The notes under the pieces: model-generated
The model's input: the letters and a program-made list of their open reading frames with translations, nothing else
Told to the model about the DNA's origin: nothing
The model's database searches: none
Assembly (NCBI RefSeq): GCF_900111585.1
Contig: NZ_FOHI01000003.1
Location: forward strand, 124,001-188,000
Direction of reading: 5' to 3'
DNA from: Nitrosospira multiformis
Lineage (GTDB): Bacteria; Pseudomonadota; Gammaproteobacteria; Burkholderiales; Nitrosomonadaceae
DNA: 64,000 bases
Shown: positions 37,622 through 46,868 of the stretch, one piece after another
How the letters are laid out: each line of letters starts with the position of its first letter
Numbering within the stretch: the stretch's first letter is position 1
Program-made: the position numbers and the translations under genes

Positions 37622-38073
37622 CGTTTCACGCACAGTTTGCCGGCCTCCGTATCCGCCTGAATTTCAACATCACGCCCTTCTGCGACCTTGAATATAAATT
37701 TCAAATCGGCTTGGGGCAATAGTCCGTTCGCCTTTTCCGGCCATTCCACGAGACAGATCGAGTCTGCATTGAAATAATCCCGGAAGCCTGCTTCTTCCCA
37801 TTCGTTGGGGTTATTGAAACGATAGAAATCAAAATGATACAAGTATAACCTAGAAATTTTATAAAGTTCAATCAAATTATAGGTGGGACTTTTCACTTTT
37901 CCCTGATAACCCAGCCCGCGCAATATGCCGCGCGTAAATGTGGTTTTGCCTGCTCCCAGTTCGCCCTGCAGGAATACAACAAGGCCCGGACGCAACGCCG
38001 GAGCTATTGCAGTTCCAAGTGCCAGGGTAGCGGCTTCATCGGCGAGGTGGCAGGTCTGGTGAAGAGCTATCAA
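37585..38073 (-). CDS. tsaE: tRNA threonylcarbamoyladenosine biosynthesis ATPase TsaE
   Basis: TsaE is the P-loop ATPase partner of TsaB and TsaD in making t6A37 of ANN-decoding tRNAs. The 162-residue protein shows Walker A LQGELGAGKTTFTRGILRGLG, the switch region VKSPTYNLIELY, YHFDFYR and LVEWPEKA. All are diagnostic. It overlaps amiC downstream and is divergent from queG, whose upstream in-frame GTG lies inside the tsaE start region. Confidence 0.95.
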   Translation of the reverse strand: MIALHQTCHLADEAATLALGTAIAPALRPGLVVFLQGELGAGKTTFTRGILRGLGYQGKVKSPTYNLIELYKISRLYLYHFDFYRFNNPNEWEEAGFRDYFNADSICLVEWPEKANGLLPQADLKFIFKVAEGRDVEIQADTEAGKLCVKRWQISSRNNMLG

Positions 38074-38103
38074 GGTGATGAATGGCGGCAGAGCCGGTAT
38101 GAT

Positions 38104-39264
38104 ATGAATATGCGTAAAGACGATCCATCCATCGAACTATCTCCGGAATCTTTGAAAGATCTTCCTGACTCTACTGTCGATCTTCCGCAACTCGCCACGT
38201 CCATCAAGGAATGGGGGAAGAAGCTCGGTTTTCAGAAGGTTTCCATTGCCGATGCGGGCGCGGACATGAGACAGGCGGAGACAGGCCTGTTCGAATGGCT
38301 GGACCAGGGTTGTCACGGGGAGATGGATTATATGGCAAGACACGGCACCCGGCGTACTCGTCCTGCCGAGCTCGTGCCCGGGACGCTTCGGGTGATCTCT
38401 GTCCGCATGAATTATACACCGGTCGCAAAGGACAGCTGGCAGGTCATCCAGGACGGCACCCGCGCGTTCATATCGCGCTATGCTCTGGGTCGGGATTACC
38501 ACAAAGTGCTGCGCGGACGCTTGCAAAAACTTGCGGAAAAAATCGAAGCGGAAACAGGATGCTTGAATTACCGTGTATTCAGCGACAGCGCGCCGGTAAT
38601 GGAAGTTGAGTGGGCGCAAAAATCGGGCCTTGGCTGGCGCGGAAAGCATACGCTGCTGCTTTCCCGTGATGCGGGATCTCTGTTCTTTCTGGGCGAGTTG
38701 TTTACGAATCTGCCGCTGCCCGTGGACCACCCCATAGGCAATTACTGCGGGAGTTGCACGAAGTGCATCGATATCTGCCCGACGCAAGCGATCATAGCGC
38801 CCTATCGGCTGGATGCGCGACGTTGTATTTCTTATCTTACTATCGAACATAAGGGCAGTATTCCCGAATCATTGCGCCCTTTGATTGGTAATCGGGTATA
38901 TGGCTGCGATGATTGTCAGCTCGTCTGCCCTTGGAACAAATTTGCAGCAATTACCAATGAAGATGATTTTTCCGTGCGAAACGGCCTGGATAGCGCGTCT
39001 CTGATCGAACTGTTCGGGTGGAGCAGAGAGGAGTTTGAGGCACGGCTTGCCGGAAGTCCGATTCGGCGAATCGGGCATGAGCAGTGGCTGCGCAACCTGG
39101 CCGTCGGCTTGGGGAATGCGCCGTTCTCCCAATCTGTCATCCAAGCACTGCGAGCGCGACTTGATGACGCTTCGTCTCTGATACGCGAACACGTACGCTG
39201 GGCGTTGCATCAGCAGCGCCCTCTATCGTTTTTTATCGAAGATGCGTCGATCCCGAAAAAATAA
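38104..39264 (+). CDS. queG: Epoxyqueuosine reductase
   Basis: QueG carries out the last step of queuosine synthesis in tRNA, reducing epoxyqueuosine with a cobalamin cofactor and two 4Fe-4S clusters. The 386-residue product has WGKKLGFQKVSIADAGAD near the N-terminus, RYALGRDYHKVLRGRL, the first ferredoxin-like motif CGSCTKCIDICPTQAI and the second CDDCQLVCPWN. It ends in a HEAT-like helical segment. The frame is open to a GTG at 38047, inside the divergent tsaE gene, and ATGs lie at 38104 and 38110. The N-terminal 40 residues before LPQLATSIKEW are unusual for the family, so the true start is uncertain. Confidence 0.93.
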   Translation: MNMRKDDPSIELSPESLKDLPDSTVDLPQLATSIKEWGKKLGFQKVSIADAGADMRQAETGLFEWLDQGCHGEMDYMARHGTRRTRPAELVPGTLRVISVRMNYTPVAKDSWQVIQDGTRAFISRYALGRDYHKVLRGRLQKLAEKIEAETGCLNYRVFSDSAPVMEVEWAQKSGLGWRGKHTLLLSRDAGSLFFLGELFTNLPLPVDHPIGNYCGSCTKCIDICPTQAIIAPYRLDARRCISYLTIEHKGSIPESLRPLIGNRVYGCDDCQLVCPWNKFAAITNEDDFSVRNGLDSASLIELFGWSREEFEARLAGSPIRRIGHEQWLRNLAVGLGNAPFSQSVIQALRARLDDASSLIREHVRWALHQQRPLSFFIEDASIPKK

Positions 39265-39617
39265 TTTGAGTTTTGTACGGAACTTAACATACTGTGCCGT
39301 AAGGGTGTACTAAAGTCCAATTCGCTCCCGCTCCTCAAGTTGATAGGATGTGCGGCATGTTCCAGCGTATGGATGAACCGGAGGGATGTTGCAACGGCTG
39401 AATCGAGAAGTTTGGATTGTCGGCCATCGATGTTGCAGACATTCTTCCGGACTCCGGCAGTGCTGAAATACGGTACGATGCACAGTTATATTGCTGTTTC
39501 GGGCACATGAATACTGTCTTGACAGGTGTATTGACTTATAGCATCTTTATTTTACATTGAAGGTCAATAATCCCTCTTCGACTCAGGCATTTTCTAATCA
39601 ACAAAAAAGGAAATTCG
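39265..39617 (+). promoter_or_regulatory. Upstream region of the exopolysaccharide/exosortase locus
   Basis: These 353 bases hold no gene and should carry the promoter of the long locus that follows. TTGACA at 39519-39524 is a perfect -35 box. The best -10 at normal spacing (CATCTT, 39542-39547) is poor. A sigma-54 site, which drives some PEP-CTERM gene clusters, was looked for and not found in acceptable form. The ribosome site AGGAAA is at 39609-39614. Confidence 0.4.
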
Positions 39618-40244
39618 GTGAACGCCCTTCGTATCCGTACCGCAACATGGTTCTCTTGTTTTGCTGTTGTACTTCCCCTTCTTTCCCTTGGGGGTTGCAA
39701 AACATACCCCTCCCTGAATCCAGATGAAAAACCCATTGCACACGATTACCTGATCGGCCCGGGAGATAATGTCGATATCATTGTCTGGCGCAATCCTGAA
39801 GTTTCCATGGCGGTGCCCGTTCGGCCTGATGGCAAGATTACCACCCCTCTGGTAGAGGATCTGTCGGCAAGTGGAAAGACTTCGACGCAGCTTGCACGAG
39901 ATATCGAAGAGGCATTGTCGAAGTACATCCAGCAACCGGTCGTGACTGTTGTGGTGACAGAATTTGTAGGTCCATATTCCGAGCAGATTCGGGTGATAGG
40001 GGAAGCAGCCGAACCTCAGGCATTGCCTTATCGGGAGGAGATGACGCTGATGGACGTCTTGATTGCGGTAGGCGGTATAACTGATTTTGCCGCGGGTAAT
40101 CGCGCCAGGATAGTGCGTAACGTGGATGGGAAACAACATCAGTTCAGCGTGCGATTGGACGATCTGATCCGGGATGGGGATGTGACGGCCAACGTACCCA
40201 TGAAGCAGGGAGATGTACTTGTCATACCGGAAAGTTATTTCTGA
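39618..40244 (+). CDS. Polysaccharide export lipoprotein (Wza-like, XrtA/PEP-CTERM-associated)
   Basis: A 208-residue outer-membrane lipoprotein starting at GTG 39618 with lipobox LGGC (cleavage before C27 or so). It has the Poly_export domain (YLIGPGDNVDIIVWRNPEVSMAVPVRPDGKITTPLVEDL) followed by a SLBB-type beta-grasp (RVIGEAAEPQALPYREEMTLMDVLIAVGG). It ends in DVLVIPESYF, typical of the short export proteins that open XrtA exopolysaccharide loci. It forms the outer-membrane or periplasmic channel for the polymer. It is separated from the chain-length gene by a 332-base gap that holds a hairpin. Confidence 0.92.
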   Translation: MNALRIRTATWFSCFAVVLPLLSLGGCKTYPSLNPDEKPIAHDYLIGPGDNVDIIVWRNPEVSMAVPVRPDGKITTPLVEDLSASGKTSTQLARDIEEALSKYIQQPVVTVVVTEFVGPYSEQIRVIGEAAEPQALPYREEMTLMDVLIAVGGITDFAAGNRARIVRNVDGKQHQFSVRLDDLIRDGDVTANVPMKQGDVLVIPESYF

Positions 40245-40576
40245 TCGAACGAAATTCCGCTGTGGCGACTTAATCCTCCTGTAACGGCATTTCGATAAGG
40301 TTTTCATTACCCGGTAAGTTGAAATGAAGAAAATCATTCCAGGAATAGGGATAGAAACAGCGGCTTGTTCCATTCCGGTTTCTATTCCTCCAGCGGTTAC
40401 AATGAGACAAGACATTCATCCTATTCGATAAGCGCCATATATTTATTTCAGCTCCATGAAGCAGCAAGAACTAATGCCAGGGGTAATGAAAATCCTGGTT
40501 AGAAACTATTCCAAGACAACGGGAGTGCCTTTATCCTCCCCATCATTGACCGCATCTCTAAGGACCGTTTGACAAT
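40245..40576 (+). promoter_or_regulatory. Intergenic leader with an 11-bp hairpin before the chain-length gene
   Basis: No gene is present in these 332 bases. GGGATAGAAAC (40348-40358) pairs along its full length with GTTTCTATTCC (40378-40388), with one G-T wobble, around a 19-base loop. No T tract follows. It could be a processing site, an attenuator or simply part of a long leader. Confidence 0.45.
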
Positions 40577-42103
40577 ATGGAGGAGTTGACAACCCAACTG
40601 CTGGTTTATCTGAAAGGGGTATGGAAATATCGTTGGGCTGCTGTGGCGGCAGCCTGGCTCATCGCAGTGATCGGCTGGGTCATCGTTTATAAACTCCCTG
40701 ATGATTACCAGGCGTCCGCCAGGATTTATGTCGATACCCAAAATGTGTTGAAGCCGTTGTTGCAGGGCATGACGGTTTCGCCAGACACACAGCAACAGAT
40801 TTCAATCATGAGCCGTACCCTGATCAGCCGTCCCAATGTGGAGAGAGTCATTCGCATGGTGGATCTCGATATCAAGGCAAAAGACACCAAGGATCAGGAA
40901 AGGCTCGTGAAGGAGCTCATGGATAAAATCAAATTGGGGACTACGGGGCGGGATAACCTCTTCACTATTTCCTACAACAATCAGAATCCAAGACTCGCCA
41001 AAGACATTGTCCAATCTTTATTGACCCTTTTTGTTGAAGGGGGGCTTGGAAACAAGAGTCAGGATTCTTCATCGGCCATTCGCTTCATTGATGAGCAAAT
41101 TAAATCTTATGAGGAGAAGTTGATCGCAGGGGAAAATAATCTCAAGGCATTCAAACAGAAGAACATCGGAATAATGCCGCAACAAGGCAATGACTACTAT
41201 TCCCAGTTGTCCCAGGCGATGGACGATCTCAATAAAACCAGGCTGGAACTGCGCGAGGCGCAGCAGGCGAGAGATGCGATCAAACGCCAGATCACGGGTG
41301 ATGAACCTGTTCTCCTCGTGGATCAGGACGGATCGGCTTCATCGATAGTCAATGTGGAACTTGATTCTCGAATTCAGGCTTTGAACAAGAATCTCGACGC
41401 ACTCAGGCTAAACTACACGGAGTTGCACCCGGATATCATTGCGGCGAAGCGGCTCATTGCCCAGCTTGAGGAACGCAAGATCGAAGAGGCCAAACTGACG
41501 AGGAACGGCTCGGATCCGGGCAAAAACTATAGTCCGATGTTGCAGCAACTCAATGTGGCGTTGGCGGATGCGGAAGCTGACGTGGCATCCATGAATGCCC
41601 GGGTGGAAGAATACAGCGCTCGCTACGAGCGCCTCAAGTCCTTGAGCAATGCCGTGCCGCAGGTTGAAGCTGAGCTGGCGCAGCTCAACCGGGATTACCA
41701 GGTAAACAAGGCAAACTACGAAAAACTTCTCGAGCGGCGCGAGTCGGCCAAAATCTCGGGAGATCTGGGTTCCACTACAGACCTGGTGTCGTTTCGTGTC
41801 ATTGATCCCCCGACGGTTTCTGACAGGCCCGTTGGTCCGGATCGTGCAAAATTCTTCTCCATCGTTTTCCTGGGCTCTTTACTGGCGGGGATCGGTATAG
41901 CGTTCGTTATCAGCCAGGTTAGACCTACCTTCCACAGCCAGATCAGTCTGCGGGAAATTTCGGGCAAGCCGATACTGGGTTCAATTCCGATGATCTGGAC
42001 AGATACGGAAAAGGTAAAGCGCAGAAAGCGCCTCTATGCATTCGGGTTATCCCTGCTGTCCCTGTTAGGCTTGTACGTCGCCCTTATGCTGAAGATAGCG
42101 TGA
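40577..42103 (+). CDS. XrtA-associated polysaccharide chain-length determinant (Wzz/GumC type)
   Basis: A 508-residue inner-membrane polysaccharide co-polymerase. It has a first transmembrane helix near residues 22-40 (AVAAAWLIAVIGWVIVY), a long periplasmic coiled-coil region (for example SYEEKLIAGENNLKAFKQKNIG and ALADAEADVASMNARVEEYSARYERL), the GNVR-like segment LNRDYQVNKANYEKLLERRESAKIS and a second helix near 425-445 (FFSIVFLGSLLAGIGIAFVIS). A further hydrophobic stretch ends the protein. There is no cytoplasmic kinase domain; the kinase is the separate next gene. It sets polymer length and works with the export lipoprotein. Confidence 0.93.
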   Translation: MEELTTQLLVYLKGVWKYRWAAVAAAWLIAVIGWVIVYKLPDDYQASARIYVDTQNVLKPLLQGMTVSPDTQQQISIMSRTLISRPNVERVIRMVDLDIKAKDTKDQERLVKELMDKIKLGTTGRDNLFTISYNNQNPRLAKDIVQSLLTLFVEGGLGNKSQDSSSAIRFIDEQIKSYEEKLIAGENNLKAFKQKNIGIMPQQGNDYYSQLSQAMDDLNKTRLELREAQQARDAIKRQITGDEPVLLVDQDGSASSIVNVELDSRIQALNKNLDALRLNYTELHPDIIAAKRLIAQLEERKIEEAKLTRNGSDPGKNYSPMLQQLNVALADAEADVASMNARVEEYSARYERLKSLSNAVPQVEAELAQLNRDYQVNKANYEKLLERRESAKISGDLGSTTDLVSFRVIDPPTVSDRPVGPDRAKFFSIVFLGSLLAGIGIAFVISQVRPTFHSQISLREISGKPILGSIPMIWTDTEKVKRRKRLYAFGLSLLSLLGLYVALMLKIA

Positions 42104-42409
42104 TTCGTACTCTGGAAGATCATCGAATCGATGATGGAAATTTTGATGACGGGAATCTGTTCCGGCACAAGGTCTTCATATCTCTGATTGTTACCTTGAA
42201 ATCTATTTTGATGAAGTTTGTATTGCTCCAGCCCAATTTTTTTCATTAATACTTCAGGCCGGCGACTGAATCAATTCTAGAATTCAGCAGTGTGGCAAAT
42301 CATTTAATTAATATCTCTTTAACCACCATTCCTGTCACAATTCCCCGGTTAGGTGCAGTAATTCTATAAAACCGGACGCAGGGGACCTCGGAACAGAACG
42401 GGAGAACAC
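42104..42409 (+). promoter_or_regulatory. Intergenic region between chain-length and autokinase genes
   Basis: About 306 bases without a supported gene. ATCATCG/CGATGAT (42119-42125 and 42129-42135) forms a small perfect hairpin just after the upstream stop. The rest is AT-rich (TTTAATTAATATCTC near 42300) and may hold an internal promoter, but no clear hexamer pair was found. Confidence 0.4.
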
Positions 42410-43303
42410 GTGAGCATAATTGAAAAGGCTGTAGGCAAATTGGAGAAAGGAGTACTGTCCAGCACACAAGTACCTCCATCGGTTTCGGTAAATCCTGCTC
42501 AGAAGCTCGATAGCGGTATTCCCGAGACAAAAGAGATCGAAAAAAAAGTTCCGCCAAATACGGTTCTCACATCAAATCGGGTGAACCTTGATCTGGTCAA
42601 GATGCGTCAGTATGGTATCGTCACCCCCGACCAGGGGAGAACGCAAATAGCGGAGCAGTTTCGCGTGATCAAGCGACCGTTACTGACCAATGCCTTCAAT
42701 AAAGGGCCGGGCATGATCAAGAACGGCAATCTCATCATGGTTACCAGCGCACTCGCTGGCGAAGGAAAAAGTTTTTGCACTGTCAACCTCGCAATGAGTA
42801 TTGCGATGGAGATGGATCGCACCGTTTTGCTGGTTGACGCGGATGTTGCGCGACCCTCGATTCCAAAAATCCTGGGTGTGGGAACAGAAAGAGGCTTGCT
42901 GGATATTCTTGTAGAGGAAGATCTCAGCCTGGCGGATGTACTGATCAAAACTGATGTCGAGAAACTCACACTCCTTACGGCAGGAAGGCGGCATTCACAC
43001 TCCACCGAACTTCTCGCCAGCCGGAATATGGGAGAATTATTGAAGGAGCTTGCGGAACGTTATGCTGATCGCGTCGTTATTTTTGATTCTCCACCCTTGT
43101 TGCTGACAAGCGAGGCACGTGTACTGGCAACCCAGATGGGGCAGATTGTCCTGGTGGTTGAGGCGGAAACGACATCGCAGCAGGCCGTCAAGGAAACACT
43201 GCGGCAAATTGAGTCGTGTGACGTCGTAAACCTGATCTACAACAAGACCAGGACATTTTCTGGCGGAGAATATTACGGCTACTATTACCATGAGAGCGCC
43301 TGA
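42410..43303 (+). CDS. XrtA-associated tyrosine autokinase (CpsD/CapB type)
   Basis: A 297-residue BY-kinase domain protein starting at GTG 42410. It keeps Walker A SALAGEGKSFCTVNLA, Walker A' VLLVDADVARPS, Walker B VVIFDSPP and a C-terminal tyrosine cluster (YYGYYYHESA) that is autophosphorylated. Such kinases control polymer assembly by cycling with the chain-length protein encoded just upstream. The last 14 bases overlap the start of the outer-membrane barrel gene, so the next genes are coupled. Confidence 0.94.
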   Translation: MSIIEKAVGKLEKGVLSSTQVPPSVSVNPAQKLDSGIPETKEIEKKVPPNTVLTSNRVNLDLVKMRQYGIVTPDQGRTQIAEQFRVIKRPLLTNAFNKGPGMIKNGNLIMVTSALAGEGKSFCTVNLAMSIAMEMDRTVLLVDADVARPSIPKILGVGTERGLLDILVEEDLSLADVLIKTDVEKLTLLTAGRRHSHSTELLASRNMGELLKELAERYADRVVIFDSPPLLLTSEARVLATQMGQIVLVVEAETTSQQAVKETLRQIESCDVVNLIYNKTRTFSGGEYYGYYYHESA

Positions 43304-44858
43304 GAATAAGTGTCGGCATGACATCTTGTTTTCTTCAGCTTGCGTTGTAGCCGGGATCATTCTATTGCTTTCGTCTTATTCTCCTTGCTCGAAGGCGGCG
43401 GAGTGGAGAGTTCTTCCGCGGCTGAGTGTGATAGAGACGTATACTGATAACCTGAGGCTGGGTTCAGGAGGGAGTGATTTTGTTTCTCAAATCAACCCGG
43501 GTATTTTGCTGAACGGTACTGGTCGGCGCTTCAAACTAACCGCCGACTACACGATGAATAACCTCATCTATGCGCAGAACTCCGACCTAACGAGAATAAG
43601 GCAGCAGCTAAGCGCGCAGGGAACTGCCGAGCTGATGGAAGATTTTTTTTTCGTGGATGGAACCGCCATCATTGCTCAGCAGAACATCTCGTTGCTGGGG
43701 CCTCAAGCGCTCGATAATGTGAATGTCACAGGCAACAGGGGCGATGTCAGGACATTTAATGTCAGTCCCTATATCCGCCATCGTTTCAAGGATTTTGCCT
43801 CAACCGAATTACGCTATGCTCATAACATAGTGACCTCAAACTTAAACCTGCTTCAGAATAGCCAAGCCGACAACTTTTATGCGCGTGTGAATAGCGGCAC
43901 CGATTTCGGGAAGCTGCATTGGGGTGTGAACTACAGTCACAGTATGATTCACTTCGACAGGACCGACCGAACCGTCGAACTGGAGCGCTCTATTGGCACT
44001 TTGCGCTATATGTTTACACCTCGATTCGGTTTGACCGGAATGGGAGGTTATGAGAGGAACAGCTTTCTGTCGATCAGAGGAAATCCTTCCAGTCCAACAT
44101 GGACAGCAGGTTTCGTATGGACGCCGAACGAAAGGACAAACATCGTAGCGAATGCCGGACAAAGGTTTTACGGTGCTACTTATTTTGCGCAAGCCACCCA
44201 CCGTACCCGCTTAACTATTTGGGATTTTAACTACATCGAGGAAATGACGACGTTCAATCAGCAGTCGCTGCTTGGCAGTATGTCCGGCGTTACGGACTCA
44301 TTAAATCAGTTGATTGGAGCGCAGTTTCCCAACCTTCCTCTGGAAACCATCCAGCAAAATACCGGCGTCCTGCTAGGTCCTAACTTTTCCGGTTCTTTTT
44401 TTTCTCCCACCAATTTTTTTACAAACCGACTCTTTCTACAGAAGCGATTGCAGGCTTCTGTTGCGTTTAATGGCGTCAGGAATACAGTGATATTGAGAGG
44501 GTTCAATATGACACGTAAGGCATTCTCAGCCGAAGGTGATGATGCCGGTCTGGTCGGGGCGGCAAATGCAGCCCTCCTCAATAATACGGTACAAACAGGT
44601 GGCAATGCGTTGTGGAGTTATCGCGTGTCGCAATTCACAAGCGCCAATCTCAGTTTCGCGTATAGCCGGTTTTCTTTTCTTAATACAGAAAGAAAAGATG
44701 ATCTCAGGCTGGTCAAAGTTGGTCTGACGAGGAAATTTCCGGAGATATTACCCAACCTGAACGGTACGATCGAGTACCGGCGTAATGAGAGGGATTCCAA
44801 TCAGGGGGATGATTATCGCGAGAACGCCGCAATAGCCTACGTGAACATGACTTTTTAG
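43290..44858 (+). CDS. XrtA-associated outer-membrane beta-barrel protein (TIGR03016 type)
   Basis: A 522-residue protein with a signal sequence (residues about 10-36, ILFSSACVVAGIILLLSSYSPCSKAAEW) and a beta-barrel body of alternating strands, for example VLPRLSVIETYTDNLRL, FKLTADYTMNNLIYA, STELRYAHNIV and LHWGVNYSHSMIHF. It ends in YRENAAIAYVNMTF with the C-terminal aromatic typical of barrels. Proteins of this type occur in PEP-CTERM/exosortase exopolysaccharide loci; a role as the outer-membrane secretin for the polymer is inferred. It overlaps the autokinase gene by 14 bases. Confidence 0.9.
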   Translation: MRAPENKCRHDILFSSACVVAGIILLLSSYSPCSKAAEWRVLPRLSVIETYTDNLRLGSGGSDFVSQINPGILLNGTGRRFKLTADYTMNNLIYAQNSDLTRIRQQLSAQGTAELMEDFFFVDGTAIIAQQNISLLGPQALDNVNVTGNRGDVRTFNVSPYIRHRFKDFASTELRYAHNIVTSNLNLLQNSQADNFYARVNSGTDFGKLHWGVNYSHSMIHFDRTDRTVELERSIGTLRYMFTPRFGLTGMGGYERNSFLSIRGNPSSPTWTAGFVWTPNERTNIVANAGQRFYGATYFAQATHRTRLTIWDFNYIEEMTTFNQQSLLGSMSGVTDSLNQLIGAQFPNLPLETIQQNTGVLLGPNFSGSFFSPTNFFTNRLFLQKRLQASVAFNGVRNTVILRGFNMTRKAFSAEGDDAGLVGAANAALLNNTVQTGGNALWSYRVSQFTSANLSFAYSRFSFLNTERKDDLRLVKVGLTRKFPEILPNLNGTIEYRRNERDSNQGDDYRENAAIAYVNMTF

Positions 44859-44871
44859 CAGAAGAGAAGAA

Positions 44872-45876
44872 GTGTATACATCATTCTATGGGTTCAAAGC
44901 CAAGCCATTTCAACTGAGCCCGGATCCAAATTTCTTTTTCGGCAGCAAAGGACATAACCGTGCAATGGCCTACCTTGAATATGGGTTGGCGCAAGCGGAG
45001 GGATTCATTGTCGTTACGGGAGAAGTGGGCGCGGGGAAAACCACGTTGGTCCGTAATCTGTTTCGACAGCTGGAGCCGGAAAAGATCGTTGCTGCTCAAA
45101 TCGTCAATACCAGTCTGGATTCTGATGACACATTGAGGATGGTCGCGGCGGCGTTTGGATTATCTTTGACACAGGGGAATCCGGGGAAGACACCTGTGCT
45201 CGTCGCACTCGAAAAATTCTTCCGACAATGCGAGCAACAGGGTAAGCGCGCACTTTTAGTGGTGGACGAGGCGCAAAATCTCTCCCCCCAAACTGTGGAA
45301 GAACTGAGAATGCTTTCCAATTTTCAGGGAGATAACAAGTCTCTGCTGCAAACATTTCTTCTCGGGCAGCCGGAGTTCAGGAAAACCCTCCTTGGTAATG
45401 ATATGCAGCAGTTGCGGCAAAGAATCACTGCAACCTATCACCTCGGCCCCATGGATCGGGCGGAAACGAAATCCTATATTGAGCACAGATTGAAGACTGT
45501 GGGCTGGGGCGGAAATCCCGGCTTTGATGAGGATGCTTTTGACGTCATACATCAGTATACCGGAGGTATTCCGAGGAAGATCAACGCGTTGTGTGATCGC
45601 CTCCTGCTGATGGGCTATCTCGAAAAGCTGCAGCATTTCGGAGTATCTGAAGTGAACGAGGTGATCCGGGATATCCAGCAGGAGTTTGATGCGGTTGAAG
45701 TCGAGGCCGGACTATTCTCGGGAGATAAAACTTCCCCCTTGAAGGAAGAGCAGTTCGTTACCGGGCTGGAGGAGATGAGCCACCGGGTTGCCAAGTTGGA
45801 GGAAACCGTTGTTTCCCTGATGGGTCTGCTCAAGCAGGTACTCTCGCTGGCTGACGTGAACAAGCGGCTCCGCTAG
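44872..45876 (+). CDS. XrtA-associated ExeA/GspA-like AAA ATPase (TIGR03015 type)
   Basis: A 334-residue ATPase starting at GTG 44872, 13 bases after the barrel gene. It opens with MYTSFYGFKAKPFQLSPDPNFFF, has Walker A VTGEVGAGKTTLVRNL near residue 46 and Walker B ALLVVDEAQNLSPQTVEELRMLSNFQ near 128. The sensor region has LGQPEFRKTLL and TGGIPRKINALCDRLLLMG. The C-terminal tail ends in a coiled coil (LEEMSHRVAKLEETVVSLMGLLKQ). The fold is that of ExeA-type proteins. Its precise task in exopolysaccharide production is unknown. Confidence 0.92.
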   Translation: MYTSFYGFKAKPFQLSPDPNFFFGSKGHNRAMAYLEYGLAQAEGFIVVTGEVGAGKTTLVRNLFRQLEPEKIVAAQIVNTSLDSDDTLRMVAAAFGLSLTQGNPGKTPVLVALEKFFRQCEQQGKRALLVVDEAQNLSPQTVEELRMLSNFQGDNKSLLQTFLLGQPEFRKTLLGNDMQQLRQRITATYHLGPMDRAETKSYIEHRLKTVGWGGNPGFDEDAFDVIHQYTGGIPRKINALCDRLLLMGYLEKLQHFGVSEVNEVIRDIQQEFDAVEVEAGLFSGDKTSPLKEEQFVTGLEEMSHRVAKLEETVVSLMGLLKQVLSLADVNKRLR

Positions 45877-46022
45877 AGGCCCGTCTGTCCTATGCGCCCC
45901 TATGAGCGATCCAACATGGTCGATCAAGAAATGCCGATGAGCATGAGGGCGAGATTACGAGGATGCTGCGCTTTCGCCGCAGGCGCAGGTATTGCTATTT
46001 GGAGTTATACGAGATTTTTCAA

Positions 46023-46868
46023 ATGAATCCTGACCTCATTCGAAATGCAATGACGATCGACGTGGAGGATTATTTCCAGGTTTCCGCCTTTGCCGCTCAT
46101 ATTCCGAGAGACTCATGGACCTCCATCTCCTGCCGTGTAGAAAATAATATCGATCGCATTCTTTCATTGCTGGACGAGAGAGGGGTAAAAGCAACCTTCT
46201 TTACTTTGGGATGGATTGCAGAGCGTTATCCCGCTATGGTGAGGCGGCTGATTGCAGAGGGCCATGAGCTAGCGAGTCACGGGTGGGGTCATCATCGGGT
46301 TTGGGAGCTGGACCCTGACGAATTCAGAGAGGACATCGTCCGCAGCAAGGCGCTCCTGGAAGATATTTCCGGGCAACCCGTACTCGGTTATCGGGCGCCG
46401 AGTTTCTCCATAGGACATCAGAATGAATGGGCCTTGGATCTGCTCGGGGATGCGGGCTACCGTTACAGCTCCAGCATCTACCCGATCCGGCATGATCACT
46501 ATGGGGTTCCCGATGCTCCGCGGTTCGCCTATTACCCCCGCAACAACACGCTGCTGGAAGTCCCGATTACAACGGTACGACTGTTCCAGAGAAATTTCCC
46601 CGCAGGTGGCGGAGGCTATTTCCGGTTATGGCCCTACCCTGTCTCCCGCTGGTTTCTGCAGAGGCTGAATCATTTCGAGGAGCGCCCTGCAATCTTCTAT
46701 TTTCATCCATGGGAAATAGACCATCAGCAACCGCGCCAGAAGGGGATCAGCATGAAAACGCGCTTTCGCCACTATCACAACCTCCATCGGATGGAAAACC
46801 GGATCCGGGCGTTGGTTCGCGACTTCAGGTGGGATCGGATGGATAGAATTTTTCTGGAAGGTGCATGA
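46023..46868 (+). CDS. XrtA-associated polysaccharide deacetylase (DUF3473 C-terminal domain)
   Basis: A 281-residue NodB-fold deacetylase. It has the metal-binding aspartates in MTIDVEDYFQ near the start and the HSxxH-like motif in GHELASHGWGHH. RAPSFSIGHQNEWALDLLGDAGYRYSSSIYP and the C-terminal DUF3473 segment PAIFYFHPWEIDHQQPR, RFRHYHNLHRMENR are diagnostic. It removes N-acetyl groups from the polymer or precursor. The ATG at 46023 is preferred because the frame upstream to 45963 adds an arginine-rich stretch unlike the family. The stop overlaps the next start (ATGA). Confidence 0.92.
   Translation: MNPDLIRNAMTIDVEDYFQVSAFAAHIPRDSWTSISCRVENNIDRILSLLDERGVKATFFTLGWIAERYPAMVRRLIAEGHELASHGWGHHRVWELDPDEFREDIVRSKALLEDISGQPVLGYRAPSFSIGHQNEWALDLLGDAGYRYSSSIYPIRHDHYGVPDAPRFAYYPRNNTLLEVPITTVRLFQRNFPAGGGGYFRLWPYPVSRWFLQRLNHFEERPAIFYFHPWEIDHQQPRQKGISMKTRFRHYHNLHRMENRIRALVRDFRWDRMDRIFLEGA

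Noticed and set aside
39495-39530. Sigma-54 promoter before the exopolysaccharide locus (GGGCACATGAATACTG)
   Set aside because: The -24 GG is present but the -12 GC is missing at the required spacing.
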